Program-made: the position numbers and the translations under genes
The notes under the pieces: generated by a model
Told to the model about the DNA's origin: nothing
The model's database searches: none
What the model saw: the letters and a program-made list of their open reading frames with translations, nothing else
In this document: positions 22,500 to 36,200 of the stretch, in pieces
Layout of the letters: each line of letters opens with the position of its first letter
Position numbering within the stretch: the stretch's first letter is position 1
DNA from: Vesta saturnalis
Lineage: Eukaryota > Arthropoda > Insecta > Coleoptera > Lampyridae
Assembly: GCA_036346205.1 (NCBI GenBank)
Contig: JARFJB010001947.1
Coordinates: 691,001 to 755,000, forward strand
DNA: 64,000 nucleotides
Reading direction: 5' to 3'

Positions 22500-22980
22500 A
22501 ACGATGAATTTGTGAACCACATCCGTATAATTAACGCTAATATTAAGCTATGGCAGTCAACAACTTGTTGTATAAGATTTTGATAGAATCACACCAGTAT
22601 CTTAGATTCACGAAATTTCAATCAATAGCTTCTTCTATCCTTTAAATTGAATAGTTCTTCTAGAATATGAGCATTGAATGCGCAAGAACATCAGTTGTAG
22701 TTTGCTATCATAACAGTTTTCAAAATTCTGTCATATCCTTTAACCAATTCCCAATTGTAATAGATACCAAGATTGCTAGGTAGAGATTCATAATATTTAT
22801 CATAGACTATATATTTTTAAATTTCTAAGAATTGTAAAATGATGAACTCGAATATTTTATTTTGAGGTCTAAATTTTGACCTTAACATTTTGACCTTAAG
22901 GAGGTTGAAATTTAAATTACCCGCCAAAAGTTTAACCTTGAAATTTTATAGAGCTTAGAATTCTCACCACCAGAGGGCGA
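22500..22980 (-). pseudogene. Remnant of the accessory gene plus right terminal array (copy 3)
   Basis: 22560-22800 matches 7515-7760 of copy 1, the C-terminal part of the 288-residue gene, with small indels that destroy the frame. It is joined directly to 22805-22960, which carries AAATTACCCGCCAAAAGTTT and TTCTAAGAATTGTAAAATGA and so matches the outer terminal array of copy 1. Everything between is deleted. Confidence 0.65.
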
Positions 22981-24670
22981 AGTGACCCTGAACTGAGCCA
23001 CAATCGGCCCTGTATATCTACTGATGCTCGAAAACTATTGTCACCAAACACTCGACTGATTTCCTCAAAGCACTGTTTACGCTTAATTCACGTTTGAAGT
23101 AGTTAAGGCTCTCAGCTCGATAATGCACTTTGTTTAATTCCATTTCTGCTGCAAAGTAAAACTTTACACTTAACGTGTTATAAACATTTTCAAGCAGATT
23201 TGTCAACTTTCACTATTATTAAATAATATGTAAACAATTAACTTAAAATGTAAACCAATTTCTTGGAAAATATTGTAGTCTACTAGATAAGCTCACTGAA
23301 AGGAAAACATAAATGATATTTTTAATGAATGTCTTACCAACAAATTTAGGTAAGGTGTTAATTATCAAAGTGGCCAATCTTTAGACGCTCTTAGAATACA
23401 AAATGTAAGCATACCTTGCTTAATGCGCTAGAATGCCAAAACGTGGGCGTGATTTTATCACATATTTGCCGGTAGCTTCGAAATTATAAAACTATTTGTT
23501 AGTACCGTACATCTGAAATGTAGTATAAATTCATGCAGTTTAATTTGATAACGCATACATTTTTGGAAAGCTTTCGATTGTAACGCTATATGTTTTTTTT
23601 CTGTACGTATTTGGAAGGTATTCGAAATGTTTACAAATAGCGATCGCATTTAGAGTTCTTTTCTAAAAAGGAAACATAAGTTTTGTTTTTTATCAAATTG
23701 GGATGAAAGTTTAAAATGAAAATGTGATTTACATATTGGTATCGATTATTCGTGAGATCCTTTTTACTGATTTGGTTGGAAAGTAATTAGTTGTTTGTAA
23801 TTTTACAGATACCGTTAAATATTGTGGGTAAAAATTGCGTCAGTGGAAAATGACACGACACATTGAAATTGTTACTTCTTATTTAAATGTAGCGTAGAAA
23901 AGCAGAGATCGTATTTTATTAAGATCTTGTAAGTGACAAACGGTTAGAATATTTCGATGAAGATTTTTGGTCTTAAACAAAGGGTTTAGCTTTTACGTAC
24001 GAGGCATTAAGGTGCAGCGTCGTTATGAAAATTTCAATTTACAAGGTGTCGTTTACACTGATAAGGCCTATGGGTTGAGAAGTGTTTTTTTGGTGATGCA
24101 ATTTTTCCGACGGCTTTGGAGTTTGATTCGATTTGGCGCGTATTCAAAAAAATTTAAGTAATCTGGTTGGCTAAATAAATAGTAGGAATATAAAAATCCA
24201 ATGTGGCACCTAATGAATCATTCACGAGGGTCAGACCAGGTATAGGCGCAAAGGCATTAAAAATCTACCGTTACGGCAGCGAGTGAAGTACCGTGGAATG
24301 TCGATACCCTTAATCCGTGTCGTTCAATTATGACAAGATTGACTTATCGTTAAGTGCAGTTTGTCCAAAAAGAGTTTGTCGAAAATCCAAGGAGAAGGTG
24401 TTAAGCGTTTTTACCTATTGCTTTCCCTGGTTCTATGAAGGAGTTATCGCTTTTATGCGGATGAAACCAAACGTTCGTTCCTAATTTCCAGACATCAATT
24501 TGATAGTGCGACGATAACAAATAGCTCGCTGTAATTCAACAAACTTTTCGTTCTTTTAAAAATAATGTGTTATTCAGAAACATTCACAAGTTGGGCCTAA
24601 TTTTGAGTTTTGAGGGCGGTCACAACGTCGCTCCATTTCTGAGGCCACTGCAGAGTTCATCATCTGGGTT
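22981..24670. other. No gene recognised; short LINE-tail relic at 23225-23262
   Basis: AT-rich noncoding. The 23225-23262 segment (TATGTAAACAATTAACTTAAAATGTAAACC) closely resembles the 3' end of the LINE at 46172-46202. The stretch 23930-24170 is open on + for 64 codons with no recognised domain. Confidence 0.4.
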
Positions 24671-24679
24671 CCACCAGGT

Positions 24680-25470
24680 GCCTCTACAACAACAAGGGCT
24701 GTAGGAAGTCAAGGTAATTATTTCTGTGCATATTTTTTTGCTGTGGTTGACAAAGTTTAATAAATAGTTGTGTGTACTATATATTTTTTGTTGTATGTAC
24801 TAACGGGAGAACACGCTGTCTTTTGGGATTAACGTCATATTATTTTATCGCTTAAACTTGAATACAAGCGTATTCATCCGTGTTATAATCCAAAATTATT
24901 TTAGTTTTTTTTTATTTGTTATACTGACGAATTTGTACCGAAATTATCTGTGTCGGAGAATAGTATTATAGTAATTATAGTAACGGCCGACGTTGGAACT
25001 AGCTAGTATCTCCGCCTATTAAGTACCCCAATGATTTAACTTGAAAGAATAATTAATGTAACAATTGTGTGGTTATTTCGAGGGTGGTGGTTTTATAATA
25101 CTATCTTTAGGTTAACGAACTGCTGCTTTTTTAATGTGAATCCAGCTTAAATATTTGAGTATTTAAGCGAACTGTGAACTGGCGTAATTAGGCATTTCCA
25201 ATACTCTGGCCCCCTTTCCGATTTTTATTTCAACCCCAACCCCTATTTTGACTGCTTCATAGTAAGCTATCATGTTGTGTGCACAATTTAGTAACACATT
25301 ACTCACCTCGACCACTAAACAGTCGAGCAAAACCCCAATTTTACCTGTTATCCCGTTCTACTGCCAGTTTATACCGTAACATTTCAAGATTCAGGTTCGT
25401 GAAGTTTTGTAAAAATGTTCGTTTAATTATAATAGATCCAAAAGAAGAAAGTGAAATATTATAATAGTTT
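24680..25470. repeat. Dispersed noncoding repeat, copy F2
   Basis: Shares with F3 (31973-32280) the run CAAGGTAA, TTTTGCTGTGG(T/A)(T/G)GACAAA, the GCTGTCTTTTG block and the ATAC(A)AGCGTATTCATCCGT-type block, then AACAATTGTGTG and TTTCGA in the same order. Shares with F1 the block near 25321-25385. No coding frame. Confidence 0.5.
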
Positions 25471-26149
25471 TGACTGAATGAACATTAATTAATGCTTCTT
25501 CAAATAAAATTCACATAATGCGTTAAAGAGTTCTTGAGATACATGAAAAATCTGTGGAAACTTCTCTGGTTTTTCGAGGCATAATACTAATAGGATTAAA
25601 TAAAAAGTGATCAACATAGATTCACAGATAAACTGTGTTGGAGATATATTTTTTTAAATTAATGATTATGTGTGTTTATCAAAAATACACCCATAGTTAT
25701 ACCCACTGTATTACGTAAACTTTTTATTTACTCTCTCGGCTCTCACGTTGTAGAATCGTGTGTGGAGAGACCAACAATTTTAAATGTGCTGTGAGAGAAA
25801 CTCTAACCTAAGGAAATAAGGGGACATGAGTAGCAATGAAACAAAACCGACTCGTGGTATATACTGATAAAACAGGAATGCAGTTGTTGCAGAAATTCGG
25901 TAAAACGTATTTCGTGAGACCAGATTAATGCGGCATCAAACATGAGTAATTAAATTAGGAATTATTACGGGTTATGTTAGTACCCTACTATATTTTCAGG
26001 AACTCCAAGGGTATACGCATGTTGAATGTGGCATGGATGCAGCATATCCTTCTATAAAATTTTGAAAACCAAAAAATAATGAATAATTGTGAATAACAGT
26101 AAATAATAATAACCCAACTATCTCAAACCAAGGCATCAAAGATGAATTG
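25471..26149. other. AT-rich sequence, nothing recognised
   Basis: No frame with coding character and no repeat boundary seen. Confidence 0.4.
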
Positions 26150-26870
26150 ACCATTTCAATCAAAAAATGTAGTAAAATTTAATGTTAACAAAACTCAGTG
26201 TTGTCTTTTGTCCGCTAAAAAAGATCTATCACTTGCCGTTGTAAGTATGAATGGCTCAGACTATTCGTATGTTGAAAACGACTGTATCCTTAAACCCATC
26301 ATGGGTTAGCCATCTTCTGTCAGCTACTAAAGCAGATGATCTTAAAATAGGCTTTTTGTACAGATCTAAACAGTACATTACCTCCCAATATATCTATCTG
26401 CTATTATAGGACCAAAGTCGACCTCATCTAGAATATAATCTCACCTTTGAGTTGGTGTTCCCCAATACGCTCTTGATATCGTCGATCGTGTTCAAATGGT
26501 CCCTTAAGCAGGTTTAAGTACTTTCTTTGTACTATCGGTATTATTATGGCTGCTGAATTACATTCTCCGAAAGCAAGAAAGGGGATACCTCTGTTAGGAA
26601 TACTCGGTTCGCTTATTCACATCATCAATATGTAGTACAAATCTCCACTTATCGTACCAAATGGGAGTAATCTGCATTCCTCTGCACGGTTTCTAAACTC
26701 TGGAGCAATACTCCTAGTTCTTGTTTTCCTCTCACTTGTGATATGAAAACATTTAAGATAGCAGTTCCTAAACATACCTTGGTAATTTAATATCCCCATA
26801 TCCACCCTTCTAAGTGTTCTTCAGTACTTTGGCACATCAAGCTAAACTTGGCCTGTTCAGAAGCACAATT
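26150..26870 (+). pseudogene. Jockey-like LINE reverse transcriptase, C-terminal fragment
   Basis: Broken + strand frames show the thumb and tail pattern of jockey-superfamily reverse transcriptases: FNVNKTQCCLLSAKKD (from about 26180), a GFLYRSKQYITSQYIY block, SRPHLEYNLTFELVFP, LYYRYYYGC and a final FPLTCDMKTFKIAVP block. Several stops and frameshifts. The 3' tail (26640-26870) is matched in inverted orientation by 27590-27800. Confidence 0.6.
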
Positions 26871-27589
26871 ATTTAAAAAAAATGACTTATTTCAGTGGGT
26901 AGCCTTCTTGTACTTATACAGCTACCTTCATCAACCCTTTTTAAACCATTATTTTAGTATTAGGAGTAATAACTTATCTATATCATTCAGCACCTCTTTG
27001 TTTATCTTAAATGTAGGAGTTTTCGGATAGAAGCTGAAGAATTATTGTAAACATTTTGTCATTTCGAAGAACGCGACACGGATGTGTTTCAGCATAAAAT
27101 CGGCGTGCTTCCAAGCCCTTGCTATAAGCATGACCGTACATAAAATGTGTCTGTCATTTACACTTTTACATAGGCATGCTTAAATAATTGGTTAGTTATA
27201 AAGATGTGAATTTTCACGATTATGAGTCACTATTAATATACCTATCAATTTGGATTGAAACCGGTTAAGAATACATGTGTTTTATACAAATCTAAACATT
27301 TCTATAGCAACTGCAGTTATGATCCTCAGTAAACGATAAGTTTTAAAAAAATAAATTAAGCTGTCAAATAAATTAAACATTTTACAACTGAAACACTCGT
27401 ACTGTACTAATTTGCATTATTCTCCTTTATTTCCTAACGCATAACATTCACTTTTTCGAAGAGTATCAACAAATCGAGTGTGACTTTATAGTAAATATTT
27501 TCCCTACAGAACCGCATATGAAAGTGTCATGAAGTGTAAACTGAACAACGGAACAGTTCCTAAATATTTGTGTTCATCTTTACCTGGCT

Positions 27590-28260
27590 ATATTGTTTTT
27601 ATCACTGTAGCTCTGAACAGAATATGTTTAAGTTGGTGTACTAAAGCACTCAGGAACAGTTAGGAGGATATTGGATGCCAAAAGGTGCCTATGAACGGCT
27701 ACTTCAGATTTTTTCATGTCATAAGTGAGAGGAATTCAGAAACTAGGAAGATCATACCAGAGTTTGGAATGCGTATAGAAAAATGTAACTTTTCCCGTTT
27801 GGTACAGCAAGTTAAAGTTTATGCTGTATATTGGAAATGTGAATGAGCTAACCGATTGTCCCTAGCAAGCGAGATGTTATCATAGATTTAATTTAGCTGC
27901 AGAATACCTATCGCAGTACCCACATTAAAAAGCCTAAAACCATATTGGAGGTCACTAAGGAGTTTATTTGTTTTCAACAAAATAAAGTAGTTGCTAATTG
28001 ATGACTGTGACATTAGATAAAATGCAAATTATTGGTATTGGTCTTCAGTTAGAAGGATCGGTTCTGTTGTCCTTTTTACGGATAAGTTGAACTTGGCTAA
28101 CATGATAAAGGACATTCCTCAAAAGGTATAGAGATCTGAGCTTAGATAAGACTGGTACTAGTCTGGGAAACATTTCTTTATGCATTTCTTAGCTGGGACA
28201 GGGTTTGTGCGAGCTACGTTTTTGGAATCAAACTCGCTGATAATGGACTCTTGGGGTTTA
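27590..28260 (-). pseudogene. Second jockey-like LINE fragment, opposite strand
   Basis: On the - strand, 28060-27900 shows the fingers pattern QLLYFVENK followed by SDLQYGF, typical around motif 1-2 of jockey reverse transcriptases. Then a deletion joins it to the 3' end (27590-27800), similar to 26640-26870. It converges on the + strand fragment about 700 bp away. Confidence 0.5.
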
Positions 28261-31200
28261 TATTGAACGTGATTTGGCTTCATCAGAGACAACGTATATT
28301 GCAAATCCTGACACATCCAAAAAATTTCAATATTTCACTAATTTTCTGTAGGCATATATTGAGTAAATCTACATCACTCGCAGTGAGAAATAAGCTCTTT
28401 ATCTATATTTACATTTTCGGTCATGTTTATAGCAATGCCACATTGCTGAAAAGAAACATGCCAAATATAAAAAAACATTGTAATTTTATCTCTCTTTAAC
28501 CTTTCTTCTATGGTTCTTAGATTGTTCATTAGCAAATACTTGGAGATACATTCAAATCTATATTATGCAGTCCTTGTTTATATTAAGAATAACACATTTA
28601 ATCTCTAAATTCGTACAGTGAACAGTTTCTTGCAAAGTAGTGTTTGATATAGTATAATCAAAATCATACCATATCGATAGCTGGTAACTTACAATATAAC
28701 ATAATCAAAAGCTGCCCTTCGTTACATTCCATTTGGAACGACAAATTTATGAATGGAATGCATTACGTAAACTTTAAAAAGATGTATAGAAATGGAATCG
28801 CAGGTATATTGGACAAGTGACAGACTAACTGTATGTGAAAATAAAACGGAAATCTAAAACGACCTATATTAAGAAAACCAAAACTAGCTAAAAATCCTAT
28901 ACGCAACAAGTATAACGCTATACTTTAAACGAAGAATAAAGATTACATACTGCGATGAAACAATACCCAGGACCATTATTATTTACGTAGGAGTAAAGAC
29001 ACGTAAGATAATAATATCAGATATTAGGCCAAGACTGACTTGTTAAAAGTACTACTTAAAGCAAACCAGTAAACAGATTGAAATGGATTTGTTCATAAGT
29101 CGCATCGGTCAGGACAACAGGATCAGGAAGTATTCAATAAAAATAGTGTAAGGACCAAACTGTAAGAAGAACCCTTGGTTAGTTTTTAGATACGAATGTG
29201 CGCTATGTAGGAAGTACATAGCGAAAGAATTATACATAACAAGTAAAATAGAGCCATGTTCTCTCCTGACAATAGCATCAATAGTATCCTTTTTCATAAT
29301 ATTGTATCGATAGCCATTACAACTATTTTAGCAAGCTATAACGTTTAGAATTCTTGCTGGTGATCCCATAGTGTAAATTTGCCATTTTTCAAAACCAATA
29401 TATTTGTGCAGGAAGTGAGCAATTTAAGTTTTTTCTAAATGCAATCCGACTCAGACATTATTGGGAATTCTTATAGAAATTCTATGTCGTCTTAGCATGT
29501 CCTGTAATTAGTATGTGTCGTTTTAACACGAGAACTGATTTTAATTTTTGATTTGATTACAATTCTTACCCCATAGGTATAGAAATAATATAGAAGCTAC
29601 AACAAAGAAATTTCAATGTTTGAGGGAAACGTCTTAAGGACGATAGTGTCAATCTTCTTGGACATTTCTAATTTTAACCAATATAATGTGTTTTACCGGT
29701 TAAACATCACGTAAAAAACTTCGTCAAATCAAACCTAAAGTAGCCAACATTTTTCGAGAGCAATGATTAAAAAAAGATAAAATTAACCTTTTTTCAAAAT
29801 GTTTCAGAAAGTAGGCGAAATGGAAACCGCCGCTTGTCGTTGACATAAAGCCTTTGTACTTAGAGAAAGAAAATGAAGCGCAATTGTATCAAGGCTCTTG
29901 TCAAAGTCAGCCAAATACAAAAAAAATTTAATCAACAATTTACTCAATTTTTATTTACACGCATTTTTGCGGCGCGTTGTTCAGATGTTTCGGTTTTTTC
30001 CTAAATGTTCGGTCTTTGACAATACAATTCTTGTCACTTTACGCAATGTTTATAGCACAGAATTCTAATTTAATATATTTTATCCTTTGATACGTTTCCA
30101 TAATTATTTACCTATTCAATTTTACTCATCATGTTTTTGTGCGCGTGTTACTAACAACCCCATCTTAATCTATATTTGACCAGATACGAAAAAGGATTAG
30201 CTTCGTTAGGCGATTTTTTTTTAAATTGATACGCTTTGTTGCTGTACTTTTGATTAAAGACAAGTTCGTGTAGCCAAACATATTTGGCAGAACTGCTTAA
30301 AACTCGAGCAGCGATTGAACCTGCTTAAAATTTCACGCTGCTCAAGATAAGATAGAAACATATTTTTTGTTAACCCCATAATTGTTTAGCCTATTGGCAA
30401 ACGACGAAATAGCATCTGTCAACAAAATATCATACCCAAAAAATGTAACTGTTCTATGTGTGCTATTTTTTTATGGATGCCGTTTATACCAAACTCATTA
30501 AATACGTCGGGCTTAACGAATATTGCTTCGTATAGGAATAAAATTGATGGGAGTAATTTTATGTAATTAAGAACCAGATCTATGTAAAAAATTATTTCAT
30601 GTTTTGGTAATGGAAATAAAGAAAATCGAGGAGTTTTGGAATATATAAATGTTGGTAGGTACTGCTTCCTCTATAAGGAATTGTAGTGTTACTGCTTTAA
30701 CTGACCACTGACTACTGTGGTGGACAACCCTTCTGTAATGTACTGAAATTATAAAAAAAATTATTAACCCAAGCTAGCTAATGTATGAATATCATGTAAT
30801 CATAATTTACATTCACTATGGATTGTATAATTTTGACGAGCACAAAAATAAAGAACTCTGATTTTTACTTTTGGCAAGCTCAAAACTGATTTCCTGTGTC
30901 AAACATCGATATAACTATATTCTAATTCTAATATAAATTAAACCTTGTCCACTCTAGGTAAGATGGTTTGTGACTGTGACGTGCCCTTCCTCAATTTCAA
31001 TTTATATAAAATCACTTTATAATCTCAATAATCAAGCTTGCTAATAGTTATTAATATTTAATATTGTTATGAAGATTCCATTTATTGATAATGTAATAAA
31101 TGTGAATAAAATTAATCTCTTAAAATGTTTCCTAAAATTTACTTATATAATGCAGCATATACTCACTCAAATCTACCCGTTCCATTTAATTTTTAACATT

Positions 31201-31558
31201 TCAGGTGCTAGACAAATTAAAGTTTTCTTAGCCTTATAATATAATTTCCTTTTATAGAAGAACATTTTTTTTAGGTAGAGTAAGTTCAGCCCATGAGAAT
31301 ATTTCTGGACTTACCATAAAAAATCTTTGTTGACCACTCAATTTTAATCACTAAATTAGAAATCAAATCTTAAAGATCATTAAATATCAATGCAAATGTA
31401 AAAAATGTGACAAATATATTTATACATTTTAGAAATACAATGATGAAAACTTAAAACTACCTTTCTCTCTCCTGACTATCTATCTTATGATTATCAACAA
31501 TACAAAAAAATCCATTATATAATGGTTAAGTTCCAAATTAAACACAATTTAATTATAA
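28261..31558. other. AT-rich sequence, no gene seen
   Basis: Only short frames (28251-28499 +, 29109-29297 -) without recognised similarity. No tandem arrays. Confidence 0.45.

Positions 31559-31613
<55 letters not shown>
31559..31613. repeat. (TA)n microsatellite
   Basis: Uninterrupted TA run after ATATACATATAT. Confidence 0.97.
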
Positions 31614-31615
<2 letters not shown>

Positions 31616-31939
31616 CAAATTCCTGTTAGTACTTAACCATAAATTATCAATTTAATTGTTAAACAATCCCTTACTTATGAGTTAGACCCATATAAGGTAA
31701 TCCTCCTGGTTCACGTACCACTACACTGGACTCCGCAACAAAACAGTAAATATATCCTATGTTCCAATATCCTTTTAAACTTAATTTTTTTCCTTCATTA
31801 TATTAGTAATTAAAGTACGATCGATAGCACTTTAAATAAAAGTGTCAGATGTACGGAAAGGAGAAATTTCACGAGTTAAACCAAGCTGGAAGAAGCTAGT
31901 GTAGTATCAATCCCGATCACATTTCCGTCGCCGTCGAGG

Positions 31940-32430
<491 letters not shown>

Positions 32431-33499
32431 TTTATTAAAGAATGTAAACGCATTTGTTGTACAGCATCATATGTCGCGTAAAATGTTTGTTTTTATTTAT
32501 ATCATGAAATTAACGTCAAGATTTTCATTTGAAAGATATCATTGATTATTGAACTTTTAACGTAACTCTAAAGATTCAATGCAATATTTTGGTTTTTTTA
32601 ATTTGAGCATATTTTATGCGGGGTGGATACACGAGTGCCCTTTCACGATCTTTAAGTAGGAACCCCGCCCACACCACTGAGTTATGCCGTGGAAAAAATG
32701 GTCTTTACGGACTGGGTGCTCTAGTGAGTATTTATCCTGTAATAGGTTAATTCGGCGCCTGAACATGTGATGTTTTCGGTTTTTCGTTTGTTTGTATTCC
32801 CGATTTTTGGAATTTGTTGTGGAATTTTTCTCAAATTTTTAAGATTTTCGAATTTGCGCATGTCTTGCTGGCATTTATCGAATTTTCAAGTGTTTATGAT
32901 TTTTGAACGAATTTTAGAATTTTCAGATGACGAATTTATGACGATTATTTGTGAGCTTACTATTTAGTTTTGCGAATAATAACGTTTGTTTTGTTTCATT
33001 TGAGTACAGGGCTTTCGAGCCATATCGTCTCCGATTTTGGATTATCGTTTATCGTGTGCTTCGGCACAGACTTCCTATCGTGCTTCGTCACAAATATTTT
33101 TTTCGCGTGCTTTGGCACGAATATTTCGTTTTAACCATGTTCTTTTGAGCATACCGTTACAGAATTTAGCGCTTTTTGTAGGATTTTTAGCTAAGCTGTT
33201 GACGTTTTTTTTTATCGAATTATGACTTTAGTATACCGGATGTTTCGGAAGTTTAGTTTTACCGATTTTGATTTTTTTGAATTATGACATCCTTTCTCGA
33301 ACTTTTTTTGTTTTGACGATGCTGACATTACTCGACTTTGATTTGTAGTTAAGTGTTTTTTATTTTATTTTTTTTCGTTTAGGTTTTTTAGGATTAGGTT
33401 ATCTTTAGTTATAGGTTAGTTAGTATGGCCATCCAAGTTTTACTAATAGGTTAGGTTAGTTTGATTAGTAAAGTTGAATGATGAATTTATTTCGGGTTC

Positions 33500-33830
33500 T
33501 TTTGTGTCGAGTGTCCGAGCGGCACATTTTCTCTGTGGAGGGACGGAGTAAGAATTTTCCTACAGCAGATGCCACTGCTTGTCGTAAGAGGCGAGTAATC
33601 AAAGGGAGTTGGAAAAAGTGTGTTTTGTCTTGAGACGACCATTGTGGAATAAACCCGGATCTCGGGCGGCGTGACCTCTTTCGCTCTCTCCGGATGAGCC
33701 ATACTGATCTAGTTTGCCACGGGAGTGGGGGATTTGAGTCGTTGTGCACCAGATGGGCGGTATGGCCTCTCACGCTTTGTGGCATTTAGGGCTGAGTGGT
33801 CGTACCCTGTGCCTTGTTGCACAATTTTCG
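33500..33830. repeat. GC-rich island, probable retrotransposon-derived segment
   Basis: Sharp rise in GC inside T-rich DNA. It contains CACTGCTTGTCGTAAGAGGC, CCCGGATCTCGGGCGGCGTG and a GTTGTGCACCAGATGGGCGG block. I recall the TGCTTGTCGTAAGAGGCGA string from insect repetitive elements but cannot place it. No supported reading frame. Confidence 0.35.
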
Positions 33831-35739
33831 GTTCTGATGCTTTTGGTTCAGAGTGTTTATCGCGAGTTCCTCGGAGCTCCCATCGTTTGTGACTTTATCG
33901 TACCATTGGCTGCACCATGTCGTGCTCCATTGATCATTTTAGGATCATTTTGATTTATTGTTAGTTTGGGGGAGTTGATCCCGATTTTTGTACCGATTTG
34001 TGACATTACCGAACGTGATGGAAGGAGTGGTTTTAGTTTTTTTTTGTTCGTTCTTAGATTAGTTTTCTTTTCTGTTAGATTAGTTCTGTTCGTTTTAGAG
34101 TTGTTTTCGTTCCTGGCGTAGGTTGCTTTTAGGTTAGGAGTATTTTTCTTTGGATATTTTCCGATGGAAAACATTTTGTGAGGGGAGTGTCACCCTGTGG
34201 GTAAATTTTAAGAGACCACCCTGTAGATAGTTGGTTTTGTTCATTTTTTTTTTTAATTTCGGGTTAAAAGAGTACATTTTCGGCGAGCTTTTGTTTCATG
34301 ACCTTTTTTTGGTTTGGAGGCATTTACAAATGAAGTTTTTGTTTATAAAATTACGTTTTACACGCAGGTGATACGGGTGTTACTATTAGACTAAGTTCTG
34401 TGTAAATAAGTATATTCGTTATTTTGAGTTTCAGGAATTTTTCTAGTTGAAAGAGATAAATTATGTTGTATTTTGAATAAAAATTGACGTATTACAGTTA
34501 AAATTAAATATATATACTTTTGCTAGTGTTGTTATATAAAGCTTTATATTGTATTTCGGATTATAATTTGTATTACATATTTAGTTAAAAGGGATTCATT
34601 TTTTAGTATTAATATACATTAGGATTCAAATTATATAAATTTTCTCGAAGTTTAAAATATATTTAAAAACGCAGTTGTTATTGAAAGATAAAGTTCCAAG
34701 TTGGTTTTCGTATTATGTTTCCGTTAACTTCCATTTGAGAAAAGGTGCCAAGATTATTTTACCGTACAGCTTACCGATTCCTTTCAATTAAAAACAATCA
34801 TTATAGAAGAAGGCAAGATTTAGCTGGATTACAATATGAGCTCATTAAATTTTAAGTGCATGTGTACTGTAAATCGATAAGCGTTGCTTACTCGGAAAGC
34901 TTCCTATGCACTTTCTATGTGAGAGCGAAAATATAAGCCGTGATTTCCCTCGACCATTCGTGGAAGGGGGCCTATTGTTTCTAAGGCGTTTACAATTTCT
35001 AATGTAATAAGAACATGATTGGTCGTCTTTCTTTGAATCATATATGGTGTAACTGAAGAATTCTTGAATGTATGTCCTCAGCCTTGGAATGATTCCGTAA
35101 GGGCCAAGGCTCGTTTGCGCTCTGTCGCATACACGACGTTTGGTGTGTAGAGGTAGTGACATATTTACGCCTACCAGGAGGTTAAGTGAAGCTATCGGGG
35201 AACTTTTATTTCGTTACCCTTAATTGGAGGATTATTTTGTGTCTTCTCGCCTCTTGGAGTATTTATCGAATCGGTGTCGTATCGCGACATATTCCCGTCC
35301 ACGGAATTTGGGTTCAGTATCGAGTGGTGCTCGCCCTAATTCTCTTGGAGTTCTGCGCATCTGGTGTGCGGATCAAAAGTAAATAGTTCAAGTGTTAGTT
35401 GACGGTTTCGTGTAAATGGCTAGCGCATAACAAACGATTATCGCTGTCAATAAAGAAAGCTTTTAGTTTAAGTGTAACCATAATATTCGTCAAGAACTTT
35501 GTAAATATCGTTAATAAGAAAACGCCGATTAAATAGATATACCGAATTTTAATAATTGAATGAGCAAAATTAGCAAGTAACGCTTTGTAACTAGTTGTGC
35601 ATTTACGTTGAATCAAATGAAGAATTAGTTAATGTAGTTTTGGTTGAAGTAACTGTCGTAAATTAAGTTCGAGTGAATATGAATAAGATTTGTCGTTTTT
35701 GAAATTTCACATGGAAAGCGTACCGTAGTAGCCAACCAT

Positions 35740-36200
35740 CGAGTTATTCAGTACCTGGTGGACCTGTTGTCCGACCGATTATCGTAGTTCAGAGAAAGAA
35801 TAAAATCTCTTTGTTGTTGGTCTTATGTAAGATAACGTTTATTTTTCTTATTTTTGGTGTTTTTTAAATTTTTTTTGTGTTCATGTGGGAGGATGCAAAC
35901 GCTTGCTTGTGTAATTTATCGTATAAAGATCCTTTAGGCAATTTTGGAAACAGGCGTATTCATCCTCACAATGTATTGTTTATATCCTGATTGACTTTTT
36001 TGTTGTACAAATTCTGTGTATCGAAAGTTTATATTACCGATATTTTGTATTATTTCTGTTGTATTTAATGAAAGGTATTTGTTTATAATACATGGTAACT
36101 GACCTTAAAGGGCCTTGCAAGCGCCGGTTGAATTGTATTAGCTTTATTCTAGATTTCTTGTTTTGGAATTGCGAAAATTAATGCTCTTTTTAGGTAACTG
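35740..36200. repeat. Weak dispersed repeat match (F4)
   Basis: Shares the succession AAGATAACGTTT, a T-rich run and AGGCGTATTCATCC with F2 and F3, but is much more diverged. Confidence 0.3.

Noticed and set aside
32754..32767. Definite LTR primer binding site
   Set aside because: Only a partial match; a second GGCGCC precedes the other repeat copy, and no gag-pol is present, so it is kept only as a hint.
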